This document shows, one piece after another, positions 21,788 through 30,374 of a stretch of 33,424 nucleotides of DNA; the stretch's first letter is position 1, and every line of letters begins with the position of its first letter. A program made the translations under genes and the position numbers. The notes beneath the pieces are model-generated. The model did no database searches and was not told the origin of the DNA. It saw only the letters and a list, made by a program, of their open reading frames with translations. The DNA is from JBBQQK01 sp038216025 (GTDB lineage Bacteria > Patescibacteriota > UBA1384 > XYA2-FULL-43-10 > 1-14-0-10-43-13): the NCBI GenBank assembly GCA_038216025.1, contig JBBQQK010000003.1:1-33424 (forward strand), written 5' to 3'.

Positions 21788-23524
21788 CTATCTAATGATA
21801 ATGTTTTGGCCCAATTGGCTGCTCTCTGTAATACTTGAAAAGTTGCCAAGGGACGTCGTTATGTAAGATTCAGCAGACATTAATTTTATTGATGCTGTGC
21901 CTTTTTCGCTGGCTGTTGCCGAAATAACTCCTAATTCTTTTGGGCTATTTATAGAAGAGTTCGTTTGTAGTTCGCAGCCAACTGTGAAAGATTTTTTATC
22001 AATTACTTTCTGAGCTACTTTATTGCAGGCAGCTGAAGGAACAAAATCCTGTATCTCTAATGAGCTGTCGGTATAATCAACTTTAAACATGACGAGACTT
22101 GATTCAATTCCTTTTGAATCAGCGTATAATTTAATGTTTATTTTGTCGCCGGTACTATAATAGCGATCATCTAAAAGAATGTATAAATTGGGCTCGCCTT
22201 TGGCATCTTCTATTTTTGGTTCAATTTGAGGAGATGTATGAGCATAGTCAAACTGACTTGCTGTTACAAATGAGATCAACAAGCATAAGGGGATAATAGG
22301 AAAAAGGAAAAGTGAATTCTTCATTTTAGGTATTAAATTAACCGGCTCAATATTTAGAATTGAACTCCTCATAAGTAGAAAATAAATATAGGCAAGAGAC
22401 ATAAGAAATGTTAGCGAAGTAAGGATAATTAATGAGGGAAAAAAGGCTTTGTTTTCATTAATGATCAAAAAATCTAATATTGTTAGATTTTCAGGGTTAT
22501 TGATTTTATAAAACTTGAATGCATAGCTGTTCTTTTCATATGTAATAAAACCAAAATCATTCGATTTTCCTTCAATATGATCAAAATTATTATTTGACAC
22601 GATGCCCTTAGCTACAAGGTTTCCATTCGATTGGTATCGGCTGCTTCCTTTTGTGATTAGCCCAAAGCTGGTTGGTATGTCGGCCAATAAATTATCATTG
22701 ATGAATTTGCCCGCGTAAACAGCGCCTATCGGACCATATTCTTTGTTGATGGCCTTCCCTGAAAATATGTAAGGATTCTTTTCGTTTGCGGCCGAGATTG
22801 AAGAGTATTCGCCATTGCTTATTGCTTTGCCTGCTTCAGGTATTTCTTTGAAATAATCCGTGCCAATTTTATCCTTGTCGTGGGTGCTGACGATAACCGT
22901 TCCTGTTTTATCAGTAATAACAAAATAAGATAATTTATAGGCAACCATAATGTTTTCAGAATATTTTGAAAGTTTTTCGTACTCTCCATTGGCTAGGTAA
23001 TCTTTGATTGAATCATCAGAGCTAAAAATATCTGCCTTAGTTCTAATGAACTCTTTCTCTTGATTAATTTTATCTTGAAAAGTGGCGGCATCTTTATCGT
23101 ATGATTTTATCAAATTGGCAGTGTAAAGATTTTGAATAAAGATAAACGCCAAGGGGATAATTAATATTATCAAAGCGCCATATAATGTTTTTGATCTGAT
23201 TGATTTGTTGTATCCACTTTTGTCTTGATGCCCAATGAAAAATAATCCGGTAAAAATCATACCCAGTAGAATCATTAGCCACACTTGTGTATTAAAATAA
23301 AAATAGATCACTCCTAAGGCTATTAAAATAAGATACTTGAGGATAAAAATACGCCAGTGCGGCTTGCTCTTCAAGCGAAGAAAAAACAATATACTAACAC
23401 TGGTATAGAACAGCAAAATAGCGGGAATGATTATCAGAAAATAATCGTAGAAGAGTGGTTTAAAAAGAATGAAAAGAACTAATTCGATTGGGTAATAGAA
23501 TATGTGATGGGCAAGATTTTTCAT
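21788..23524 (-). CDS. Multispan membrane protein with Cache-like sensor and C-terminal cohesin-like domain
   Basis: This protein has 578 residues. Four or so hydrophobic spans (within about 10-125) are followed by an extracytoplasmic region resembling a Cache/PAS-like sensor (about 130-345: helical start, then SYFVITDKTGTVIVSTHD, and ..GPIGAVYAGKFI). Two more spans follow (about 365-385 and 400-420), then an external cohesin-like beta-sandwich (about 445-578) with Cys500 and Cys517. There is no kinase, GGDEF, methyl-accepting or other cytoplasmic output domain, which is odd for a Cache protein. It begins 2 bases after the upstream coiled-coil gene stop without a clear ribosome binding site, so translation is probably coupled. 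It faces the surface-protein genes convergently. Confidence 0.55.
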   Translation of the reverse strand: MKNLAHHIFYYPIELVLFILFKPLFYDYFLIIIPAILLFYTSVSILFFLRLKSKPHWRIFILKYLILIALGVIYFYFNTQVWLMILLGMIFTGLFFIGHQDKSGYNKSIRSKTLYGALIILIIPLAFIFIQNLYTANLIKSYDKDAATFQDKINQEKEFIRTKADIFSSDDSIKDYLANGEYEKLSKYSENIMVAYKLSYFVITDKTGTVIVSTHDKDKIGTDYFKEIPEAGKAISNGEYSSISAANEKNPYIFSGKAINKEYGPIGAVYAGKFINDNLLADIPTSFGLITKGSSRYQSNGNLVAKGIVSNNNFDHIEGKSNDFGFITYEKNSYAFKFYKINNPENLTILDFLIINENKAFFPSLIILTSLTFLMSLAYIYFLLMRSSILNIEPVNLIPKMKNSLFLFPIIPLCLLISFVTASQFDYAHTSPQIEPKIEDAKGEPNLYILLDDRYYSTGDKINIKLYADSKGIESSLVMFKVDYTDSSLEIQDFVPSAACNKVAQKVIDKKSFTVGCELQTNSSINSPKELGVISATASEKGTASIKLMSAESYITTSLGNFSSITESSQLGQNIIIR

Positions 23525-23526
23525 GG

Positions 23527-25482
23527 TTAGATAAATTCAAAACTATCGATCATTTTTTCCAGTCTTTTTTGATCGTCTGTATTATTGTCATCAATAGTTT
23601 TAAACCATAGCTCAAGAATGAAGCCGTTTGATTGAATAAGATAGGTTGTGCCCATAATCGGGATATTCTCGTCTGGTGTCAATTTTACAGCAATTTTCCC
23701 TTTCCATTCGGTGGCTTCAACCTTGTAAGTAATCTGAGGCTTTAAGTTGCTTACATATTGTTCTAAGCTGGTTTCGGTAATAATTTTCTGCGCTTTGAAC
23801 AAATACCCGTCTTTTCTTATGATCCATATATTATTGCTGCCGACTTGCTGAAGTTTATTGCTGGTATTCTTGGGATAAGTGAAAGAGATTCCTAAGTCGC
23901 TAGCTGTATACATGTCCCATATTGTATTTTCAAATGGAAGATCTGCATAGGCTTCCTTATATCTTTCTTCGGGCGGTTTGCTCATAAGATCGTATGCTTT
24001 AGAGTCGCTGCTACCGCTGTTTTCAATTGCTATATTTCTATTCTGTCTCGCTTGAGAAACATAAGCTTCTCTTAATTGGCCTGCGTTTTTGATTTGATAC
24101 GTAAAATAGGCAGAAACAAATATCAGCAACACTACTGCCGCTTTAACAGCAGTTTTGCCAAGTCCGCCGATTTTTTCTTTATCGTTTTTTTCCTCAATTT
24201 TTATTTGTTTTTGTTTTTTTCCATCGGCTTGCGCCGGGGCTGGTTTTTGTACTGGAGCTTCGGGCTCAGTCTCTTTTGGCGTTTCCTTCTCACCGTTCTT
24301 TTGCTCTATAGTGTTAACCGTGGTATCGGATGTTGATTTTAAATTTTCTTTTTTTTGCTTTTTATTACCCATAGGGAATAGTCCTAAAAACTTCTTAGGT
24401 TTTTTTCCGGGGTAGGGGTCGTTCCCATTCCACTCAATTTTTACAGCCGGAGCAGCTGCAGTCTGAGCGATATTGTTGTTGGGCATGAAGCCGTTTTCTA
24501 GAGCTTCAAGTTCCATTTTTATTTTTTCATATTCATTGAGCTCGGCATCAACCTCATTTTTTACAGCTGCATTTTCGGCTGTAGTTTCAGGCTTTTGTTC
24601 TAGTTGAGTAGGCTGTTCTTCTGTTTTTATCTCTTCTTCTGGTGCTTCTTCAACTTTTGCGACTTCTTCTTTTGCCTCGGGTGTTTCCGCTTTTTTTTCT
24701 TCATTCTTTTCTTCTTCTTTTTCTGGTTGACCAGCGGCAGGTTCATCTTTAGTTTCTGCGGTCGTTTTATCTACGGGCTTGCTCTCGGTGGTTTCTTCTT
24801 TGGTTGCGATAGCGGCAGGAGCTTCTTCTATTTTCTCGGAAACTTTTTCTCCAGCGGAATTTTTAATCGAATCTTCAATTTCTGCTGCTCTGTGAGCTTC
24901 TAAAACAGCTTCTTCCGGACTCTTGTTTTCTGGTTCTTCTGTTTCTTTTTCTTCCTTCTCTGGCGTTTTATCAATTTCGATATTTTTTTCTAATTCGACT
25001 ACTTCTTCTAACTTGTGGACATCTTTGCTCTTTTTTTCAACTTCTTTAACTAAATGTGATTTTCTTTCAATTTTAGACTCTGCTTCTTCGAGAATTTTGA
25101 GTGAATCAGCTACCTTGGACTGTAGCTGAGATGAAGAAAAAATCAAATCATCTTTAAGGGAAGCGATTATGTGCTTTAGGGAGTTGATTTCATAGTGATA
25201 ATTTTTGAGGTCTGCCTTGAGAATAAGATTTTCTTCTTTTAACTTTTCGGCATTAATGCGCTCTTTGTCTTCATTTGTCTTGGCTAGATTCTTTTTTCTT
25301 TCCTTTTCAAGTTTTTCCTTTAAATTTTGCAAATCCAAAAGAGTGCCCTGCGCCTTTTTGAGTTGATTTTCAATGCTTGCTATTTGGCCATCGACTTTAT
25401 CGTCAAAATCAACCTCATGTGATAGAGCAATATTGCCGGAATCACTTCCGGCTATTTTTCCCTCTGCTTTTTCTTCGTTCAT
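23527..25482 (-). CDS. Single-pass protein: cytoplasmic coiled coil, acidic low-complexity region, external C-terminal domain
   Basis: This protein has 651 residues. A coiled coil (about 25-165, rich in Leu/Lys/Glu heptads) is followed by a long Glu/Pro/Lys/Ala-rich disordered region (about 165-440). One membrane helix (about 446-464: AVKAAVVLLIFVSAYFTYQI) and a 185-residue external domain follow. The external domain contains GISFTYPKN and ends ..RLEKMIDSFEF, similar in style to small lipoprotein-like or PsbP-like beta domains. There is no signal peptide, so the N-terminus is inside (type II topology). Transcription starts from a divergent promoter shared with the DUF916-like gene; the start appears leaderless. 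It is encoded with the Cache/cohesin protein. It could act as a cytoplasmic scaffold tied to the envelope; the family is not recognised. Confidence 0.6.
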   Translation of the reverse strand: MNEEKAEGKIAGSDSGNIALSHEVDFDDKVDGQIASIENQLKKAQGTLLDLQNLKEKLEKERKKNLAKTNEDKERINAEKLKEENLILKADLKNYHYEINSLKHIIASLKDDLIFSSSQLQSKVADSLKILEEAESKIERKSHLVKEVEKKSKDVHKLEEVVELEKNIEIDKTPEKEEKETEEPENKSPEEAVLEAHRAAEIEDSIKNSAGEKVSEKIEEAPAAIATKEETTESKPVDKTTAETKDEPAAGQPEKEEEKNEEKKAETPEAKEEVAKVEEAPEEEIKTEEQPTQLEQKPETTAENAAVKNEVDAELNEYEKIKMELEALENGFMPNNNIAQTAAAPAVKIEWNGNDPYPGKKPKKFLGLFPMGNKKQKKENLKSTSDTTVNTIEQKNGEKETPKETEPEAPVQKPAPAQADGKKQKQIKIEEKNDKEKIGGLGKTAVKAAVVLLIFVSAYFTYQIKNAGQLREAYVSQARQNRNIAIENSGSSDSKAYDLMSKPPEERYKEAYADLPFENTIWDMYTASDLGISFTYPKNTSNKLQQVGSNNIWIIRKDGYLFKAQKIITETSLEQYVSNLKPQITYKVEATEWKGKIAVKLTPDENIPIMGTTYLIQSNGFILELWFKTIDDNNTDDQKRLEKMIDSFEFI

Positions 25483-25489
25483 TATATTT

Positions 25490-25519
25490 ATTTTACACCA
25501 TTAGGAGTCTCGGATGCAA
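25490..25519 (-). promoter_or_regulatory. Promoter for the coiled-coil protein gene (leaderless)
   Basis: On the minus strand: TTGCAT (25519-25514), an 18-base spacer, then TAAAAT (25495-25490), 7 bases before ATG 25482. No ribosome binding site fits between. Confidence 0.55.
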
Positions 25520-25556
25520 AGGGATTTCACTCAAAAATCTGTGGAAAAAAGATCAT

Positions 25557-25585
25557 TTGCTCAAAGCAATTCTTGTAAGTATACT
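25557..25585 (+). promoter_or_regulatory. Promoter for the second DUF916-like gene (leaderless)
   Basis: TTGCTC (25557-25562), a 17-base spacer, then TATACT (25580-25585), 8 bases before ATG 25594. No ribosome binding site is visible. Confidence 0.6.
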
Positions 25586-25593
25586 TGATACAT

Positions 25594-26520
25594 ATGAAAA
25601 AAATCGCTCAATTATTTATAATTCTTTTTAGCTTTTTATTTGTCGCAATCACTCCTGTTTTAAATAAAGTTAAATCTCAAGACGTGGAGTCCGCTAGCGA
25701 TTATCTGACGGTTACCCCGCCAAAAGTTGAACTTTGGACAGAGCAGGGCAAAGAGATTCATCAGACACTCAAAATAACCAACGAGTCCGACCAGCCAGCT
25801 TTGATAGCCCTAAGTCTTGAAAGCTTTAGTGTCGCCGAATCGGATGGAACGGTGGTTTTAGGGCAAAATTTTTCATTGCCTAATGATATTATTTCATGGA
25901 TAGAATTTGAAAAAAGGGATGCTCATCTAGCGCCAAAAGAGACAAAATATATTAGTTATAATATAAAAACACCGGCCAATGCTTATCCTGGTGGTAACTA
26001 CGCTGCCATCATCGTCTCGATGGATAAAGTCGACAGAAAACCTGAAGATAAGGCAGGGACAGCCAAGGTTGTATCTTTGGTTTTATTGAGCGTGGCGGGA
26101 GACATACGTGATACTGTGGCGGTAGAAAAGTATGAGCACATTACAAGCAAGGCAAAGGGTAATACCAATCACAACTTTGTTCTAAAACTAAAAAACAACG
26201 GCAATAACCATATTCGGCCGAAAGGCATGATCGTGATAACTAATTTCTTTGGAAAAAAAGTGGCAGAGGTTCCTCTTGAAAGCGAAAATGTCTTGCCTAA
26301 TGTTTCTAGAACTTTAGAAACTACCTGGTCACCCAAAGGATTCCATTTTGGTAGATATAATGCGAACCTCGTTGCAACTTATGGGTATAAAGGAGACAAA
26401 CAAATTGCAGAATCAATAGGTTTCTTTATTTGGCCTAATTTGATTACCATCGTGTCTATTATATTGGCTCTTTTTATTGTGGCGATGTTAGCGCTAACCT
26501 TTAAGTCGAAGAGGCGATAG
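25594..26520 (+). CDS. DUF916-like Ig-fold envelope protein, paralog of the 9002-9937 product
   Basis: The protein has 308 residues from ATG 25594; the in-frame TTG at 25585 overlaps the -10 box and is rejected. A signal peptide (1 to about 27) is followed by two Ig-like domains and a C-terminal membrane helix (about 280-302) ending KSKRR. Shared landmarks with the first copy are V-x-P-x-x-x-E-L, YPGGNYAAIIV, KLKNNGNNHIRPKGMIVITN, F-F-G-K-K-V-A-E-V-P-L and T-W-S-P-K-G-F. The two copies bracket the envelope/ATPase region on opposite sides. The 3' end overlaps the convergent phosphorylase gene by 20 bases. Confidence 0.65.
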   Translation: MKKIAQLFIILFSFLFVAITPVLNKVKSQDVESASDYLTVTPPKVELWTEQGKEIHQTLKITNESDQPALIALSLESFSVAESDGTVVLGQNFSLPNDIISWIEFEKRDAHLAPKETKYISYNIKTPANAYPGGNYAAIIVSMDKVDRKPEDKAGTAKVVSLVLLSVAGDIRDTVAVEKYEHITSKAKGNTNHNFVLKLKNNGNNHIRPKGMIVITNFFGKKVAEVPLESENVLPNVSRTLETTWSPKGFHFGRYNANLVATYGYKGDKQIAESIGFFIWPNLITIVSIILALFIVAMLALTFKSKRR

Positions 26521-28171
26521 GGCTGTAAATTTGCTCGATATAATCTTTGAGCATTCGATCGGTGCCAAAGTTTTCTAATATCGTATTGCGAGATGCAACC
26601 ATCTTGTCGGTCCATTTTTTATTGTTCAGGTATTCTTCGTTGTAGTATAGAGGAGTAACTTGGTCTCCAAAGGTTTCCATTAAACTAGCGTTTATGTTGT
26701 CGGAGTCAAGCAAGAATCCAGTTTTGTTTAAATCTATTTCTGGAACCCAGCCATCATTTGTGCTGCAAGGCAGCGTTCCGTTTAACGCTGCTTTCATGCC
26801 GCTTGTGCCACAAGCTTCTAATCCAACGTAAGGAGTATTAAGCCAGATATCGCAACCGGCAATCATTATTTCAGACAATTTTGTACTGTATCCTTCAAGA
26901 TATACCATAGAACCCCTTAGTTCACCCTTGGCAAGATCTCTTAGACGATTTAAAAGCCAATGAGCCTCCTGATCAAAATAATGGGAATAACCAGCGTAAA
27001 TTAGTCTTATCGGTCTTTTATCATAAGAAAGAAGTTCTTTCGCCCGTTCCAAATCGTCAAAAAAACAAATAGGTCTTTTGTAGCTAGCTATTCTTCTTGC
27101 CCAGCCAACAACCAAGTCTGTATCCGCCCATCGGACGCCTGTTTCTCTTCGAACTCTATCTAAAAGTCTTCTTTTATTCTCTAAGTGCAGTTTATTTATT
27201 TCTTCTGTTTTTTCTATTTTGCCCCAACGCTTGATATTAATTCCGTTCGTTATAGGTATCATTGGTGATTCCGGCCATGCATTTTTTGCCATTTCTGCAT
27301 GCAGCTTGCTCACTGCATTAACCTTAGTAGCCGCTCTTAGGGCTAAGTGCGTGGTCGAGAATTTGTCGTCGTTTTTTGGATCAAGTCCTTTTTCAACTAA
27401 TTCTTCGATAGGGATATTAATTTCGTTTGCATAAGAGGTGAGAAGATCGGTTACAAAATCCTGATCAAAAACGTCATGACCGCCAAGTACCAAAGTGTGA
27501 TTGGTAAAAGCGATATGTTTTTTTGCAGTTTCGAAAGCGTCGGAAAATGATATTCCATTTTCGTTTCTTATCACGTTGGATATTTCATAAGACAAAAATG
27601 CGGAATGGCCTTCATTCATATGATAAATTGATGGCTTTATTCCCATTTTACTTAAAAAGCGAATACCTCCGATTCCTAAAATCATTTCCTGTTTAACTCT
27701 TAAATCATGATCTGTAACGTAAAGTGTGTCGGATATTTTGTAGTCAGAAGGATCGTTCTCGTATAAGTTTGTATCCAGTAAGTATATTGGAATAGTGCCT
27801 TCGTCATATAGCCACCCTTGTATATTGATATTTCTTCCTTTGATTGGGACGGTGACTTTTATTCTGTTGCCTAGTTTATCCACAACCGGCTTAAGTCCTA
27901 GATTGATCGGGTCATTGGTGATAGATGTGTCTTCATGGACGTTAATTTGGCACTTTTTTGAATAGAAAAGACCGACGGCTATCATCGGAAAATTTTGTTC
28001 TTTGGCCTCAATCACATAGTCGCCTGCTAATACGCCAAGACCTCCCGCATAAATCGGCAGGTTCTGAGGTGTCGCGTACTCCATACAAAAATAAGCTACC
28101 GGATTGTCTTTTAGCTTCTTATAAGTATCCGAGTACTCGAATCGATTAAACCAATCATTAAAATGTCCCAT
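26501..28171 (-). CDS. glgP: Alpha-glucan (glycogen) phosphorylase, short form
   Basis: The 556-residue GT35 enzyme cleaves alpha-1,4-glucan with phosphate to yield glucose 1-phosphate. The short length fits the archaeal/Thermotoga-like phosphorylase branch rather than the 800-residue E. coli type. Landmarks are the N-terminal VAYFCMEYATPQNLPIYAGG, MNEGHSAFLSYE, the central FTNHTLVLGGHDVFDQDF, and the pyridoxal-phosphate lysine in GTSGMKAALNG followed by DGWVPEID. It starts at ATG 28171 immediately after an extended -10 box and is divergent from the debranching gene. With the three following enzymes it makes an alpha-glucan storage module. Confidence 0.92.
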   Translation of the reverse strand: MGHFNDWFNRFEYSDTYKKLKDNPVAYFCMEYATPQNLPIYAGGLGVLAGDYVIEAKEQNFPMIAVGLFYSKKCQINVHEDTSITNDPINLGLKPVVDKLGNRIKVTVPIKGRNINIQGWLYDEGTIPIYLLDTNLYENDPSDYKISDTLYVTDHDLRVKQEMILGIGGIRFLSKMGIKPSIYHMNEGHSAFLSYEISNVIRNENGISFSDAFETAKKHIAFTNHTLVLGGHDVFDQDFVTDLLTSYANEINIPIEELVEKGLDPKNDDKFSTTHLALRAATKVNAVSKLHAEMAKNAWPESPMIPITNGINIKRWGKIEKTEEINKLHLENKRRLLDRVRRETGVRWADTDLVVGWARRIASYKRPICFFDDLERAKELLSYDKRPIRLIYAGYSHYFDQEAHWLLNRLRDLAKGELRGSMVYLEGYSTKLSEIMIAGCDIWLNTPYVGLEACGTSGMKAALNGTLPCSTNDGWVPEIDLNKTGFLLDSDNINASLMETFGDQVTPLYYNEEYLNNKKWTDKMVASRNTILENFGTDRMLKDYIEQIYSPIASST

Positions 28172-28177
28172 ATAGAT

Positions 28178-28186
28178 ATTCTACCA
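28178..28186 (-). promoter_or_regulatory. Extended -10 promoter for the phosphorylase gene (leaderless)
   Basis: On the minus strand TGG-TAGAAT (28186-28178) ends 6 bases before ATG 28171, the same arrangement as at 20661. No ribosome binding site is present. Confidence 0.55.
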
Positions 28187-28317
28187 CAAGCCAAAGATGG
28201 CAAGGCAAGGGGGCGGGTAACATTATTTTCAATTTTCAAAAATTTTGTTTCTTGACGCTTTGTTGTTTTTGGCTCAAAATATAGAAAAGTAATGTATGCT
28301 GAGGGGCAAAATAATCC

Positions 28318-30318
28318 ATGGGAAAAACTTTTAAGGTTTCGAAAGGCATTCCTTATCCATTGGGCGCAACTGTTCAAAAGGGAGGGGTAAATTTTTCAGT
28401 TTTCTCTGAAAATGGGATTGGTGTTGAACTGCTTTTATTCGAGCGGCATGATAGCTTGGAGCCTTTTTTGGTAATAAAATTTGATCCCAATGTTAATAAA
28501 ACTTTTAATATTTGGCATGTTTTTGTTGCCGACATAAACTCTGAATTTTTCTACGGGTATCGTATTGATGGAAAGTTTGATCCGGAAAATGGACATCGGT
28601 TTAATCACAAAAAGGTTTTGATTGACCCTTATTCAAAAGGAATCGATTATGCATTGTGGAAAAAAGAAGATGCCATAAATGATGGAGACAACTTAAGGAC
28701 CTCTTTGCGCAGTGCTATTATAGACACCTCAAACTACAATTGGGAAGGTGATACACTTTTAAAAAAGCCGTTAACAAAAACCGTTATTTATGAATTGCAT
28801 GTTGGCAACTTTACTAAATCGCCAACATCTGGCTGTAAATTCGCTGGTAAATTCAAAGGATTGATAGAGAAAATTCCTTATCTGAAGTCCTTGGGAGTAA
28901 CAGCCATTGAATTATTACCGGTATTTGATTTCAAAAGCGGTGATCCAAAAAATGTTTGGGGTTATGGAACTACCGGCTTTTTTGCACCGGAGAGCTCCTA
29001 TTGCATCGCTTCAAGCGAGGCTTCTCATGTAAAAGAGTTCCGTGATATGGTAAAGGCTCTTCATAAGTCTGGGCTCGAAGTTATTCTCGATGTGGCCGTA
29101 GGCTATACAACGGAAAGCGATGGCAGCGGAACAACTATATCCTTTAAAGGTTTTGACAATTCGGTTTATTATCTACTCGATCCTAATAACAAAGAAAATT
29201 ATTTAAATTATTCTGGTTGTAAAAACACTTTAAACTGCAATCATCCGGTAGTCGCCAAGTTCATTTTGGACTGCTTGGAATATTGGACTAAAGAAATGCA
29301 TGTTGACGGATTCCGGATTGATGAAGCCTCTCTTCTCTCTCGCGACAATAAGGGCAACGTCGAGCCAGGTTCTCATATTCTGTGGAACATAGATCTTTCC
29401 GAAATTCTAAGCGAATCAAAGATTTTTGTTGAGCCATGGGATGCAAGCGGCGGCTATACTGTAGGCGCCTACCCAAGCCAAAGGTTTGTGGAGTGGAACG
29501 ATAAATTTAGAGACGATACCAGAAAATTTGTGAGAGGAGATTCCGGGATAATTTCTTCCATAGCCTCACGATTGACGGGCAGCAAAGATTTATATCTTCC
29601 TGAAATAAAACAACATCAGCGATTTGTAAATTACATCACAGTACATGATGGCTTTACTCTTTGCGATCTTGTCTCTTATAATCAAAAACACAATGAAGCC
29701 AATGGCGAAGATAACAGAGATGGAATGGACCAAAACTATTCTTGGAATTGTGGAGCAGAAGGAGAGGTTAATATAGATTTTGTCCAAGCACTAAGAAAGA
29801 AGCAAATGAAGAACTTTCTAACGCTTCTGCTTATAGCTCAAGGGATCCCGATTATTTCTATGGGCGACGAAATAGCCAGAACTCAAAAGGGGAACAACAA
29901 TGCATATTGCCAGGACAGTGAATTAACCTGGTTTGATTGGAGTTCAATTGAAAAAAATAAAGAGATACTTGAATTTTTCAGAAATTTGATTGGTTTGCGT
30001 AAGTATTACAGCTTCTTCAATGATATTGAAAGTAAATCAATCAAGTTTCATGGTTGTAAGTTAAACTGTCCCGGTTGGAATGACGTGGCTTCAAGGGTTT
30101 TGTCGTCTACGATAGATCGAGAAATTCAAGTGATAATCAATATGGAAGACAAGGCGCTTGAATTTGAGTTATTGCCTGTGGAGAAGAGTTGGTATGAATG
30201 TATAAATACTGCTGCAAAAGAAGTAGGGGCCTGTCTTCCGGGCCGCGAAAAGTCCCTAGGAGACAGGTTAAAGTTAACAGTAGAAAGTAGAAGTGTTGTT
30301 GTTTTAATTGCCAAATGA
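28318..30318 (+). CDS. glgX: Glycogen debranching enzyme, GlgX/isoamylase type (GH13)
   Basis: This 666-residue enzyme hydrolyses alpha-1,6 branches of glycogen. An N-terminal CBM48-like domain (about 10-100: YPLGATVQKGGVNFSVFSEN) precedes the GH13 barrel with its conserved blocks: the nucleophile Asp in VDGFRIDEASLLSRD, the acid/base Glu in FVEPWDASGG, and the third Asp in VHDGFTLCDLVSYNQKHNEA. The GEDNRDG motif is typical of GlgX/TreX. A short C-terminal beta domain closes the protein. It is slightly shorter than E. coli TreX/GlgX homologues but complete. The leader contains GAGGGG, 13 bases before the ATG. It leads into the synthase-like and GH57 genes. Confidence 0.92.
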   Translation: MGKTFKVSKGIPYPLGATVQKGGVNFSVFSENGIGVELLLFERHDSLEPFLVIKFDPNVNKTFNIWHVFVADINSEFFYGYRIDGKFDPENGHRFNHKKVLIDPYSKGIDYALWKKEDAINDGDNLRTSLRSAIIDTSNYNWEGDTLLKKPLTKTVIYELHVGNFTKSPTSGCKFAGKFKGLIEKIPYLKSLGVTAIELLPVFDFKSGDPKNVWGYGTTGFFAPESSYCIASSEASHVKEFRDMVKALHKSGLEVILDVAVGYTTESDGSGTTISFKGFDNSVYYLLDPNNKENYLNYSGCKNTLNCNHPVVAKFILDCLEYWTKEMHVDGFRIDEASLLSRDNKGNVEPGSHILWNIDLSEILSESKIFVEPWDASGGYTVGAYPSQRFVEWNDKFRDDTRKFVRGDSGIISSIASRLTGSKDLYLPEIKQHQRFVNYITVHDGFTLCDLVSYNQKHNEANGEDNRDGMDQNYSWNCGAEGEVNIDFVQALRKKQMKNFLTLLLIAQGIPIISMGDEIARTQKGNNNAYCQDSELTWFDWSSIEKNKEILEFFRNLIGLRKYYSFFNDIESKSIKFHGCKLNCPGWNDVASRVLSSTIDREIQVIINMEDKALEFELLPVEKSWYECINTAAKEVGACLPGREKSLGDRLKLTVESRSVVVLIAK

Positions 30319-30374
30319 TAATATATAAACACAATTGAAAAAGGTAAATTACTCTTTTTGGAGTGGGATTTTTT

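Noticed and set aside
24076..25129. Several plus-strand frames rich in Phe/Ser/Cys opposite the coiled-coil gene
   Set aside because: They are the antisense of the Lys/Glu-rich coding sequence, which gives Phe/Leu/Ser-rich shadows. No start signals.
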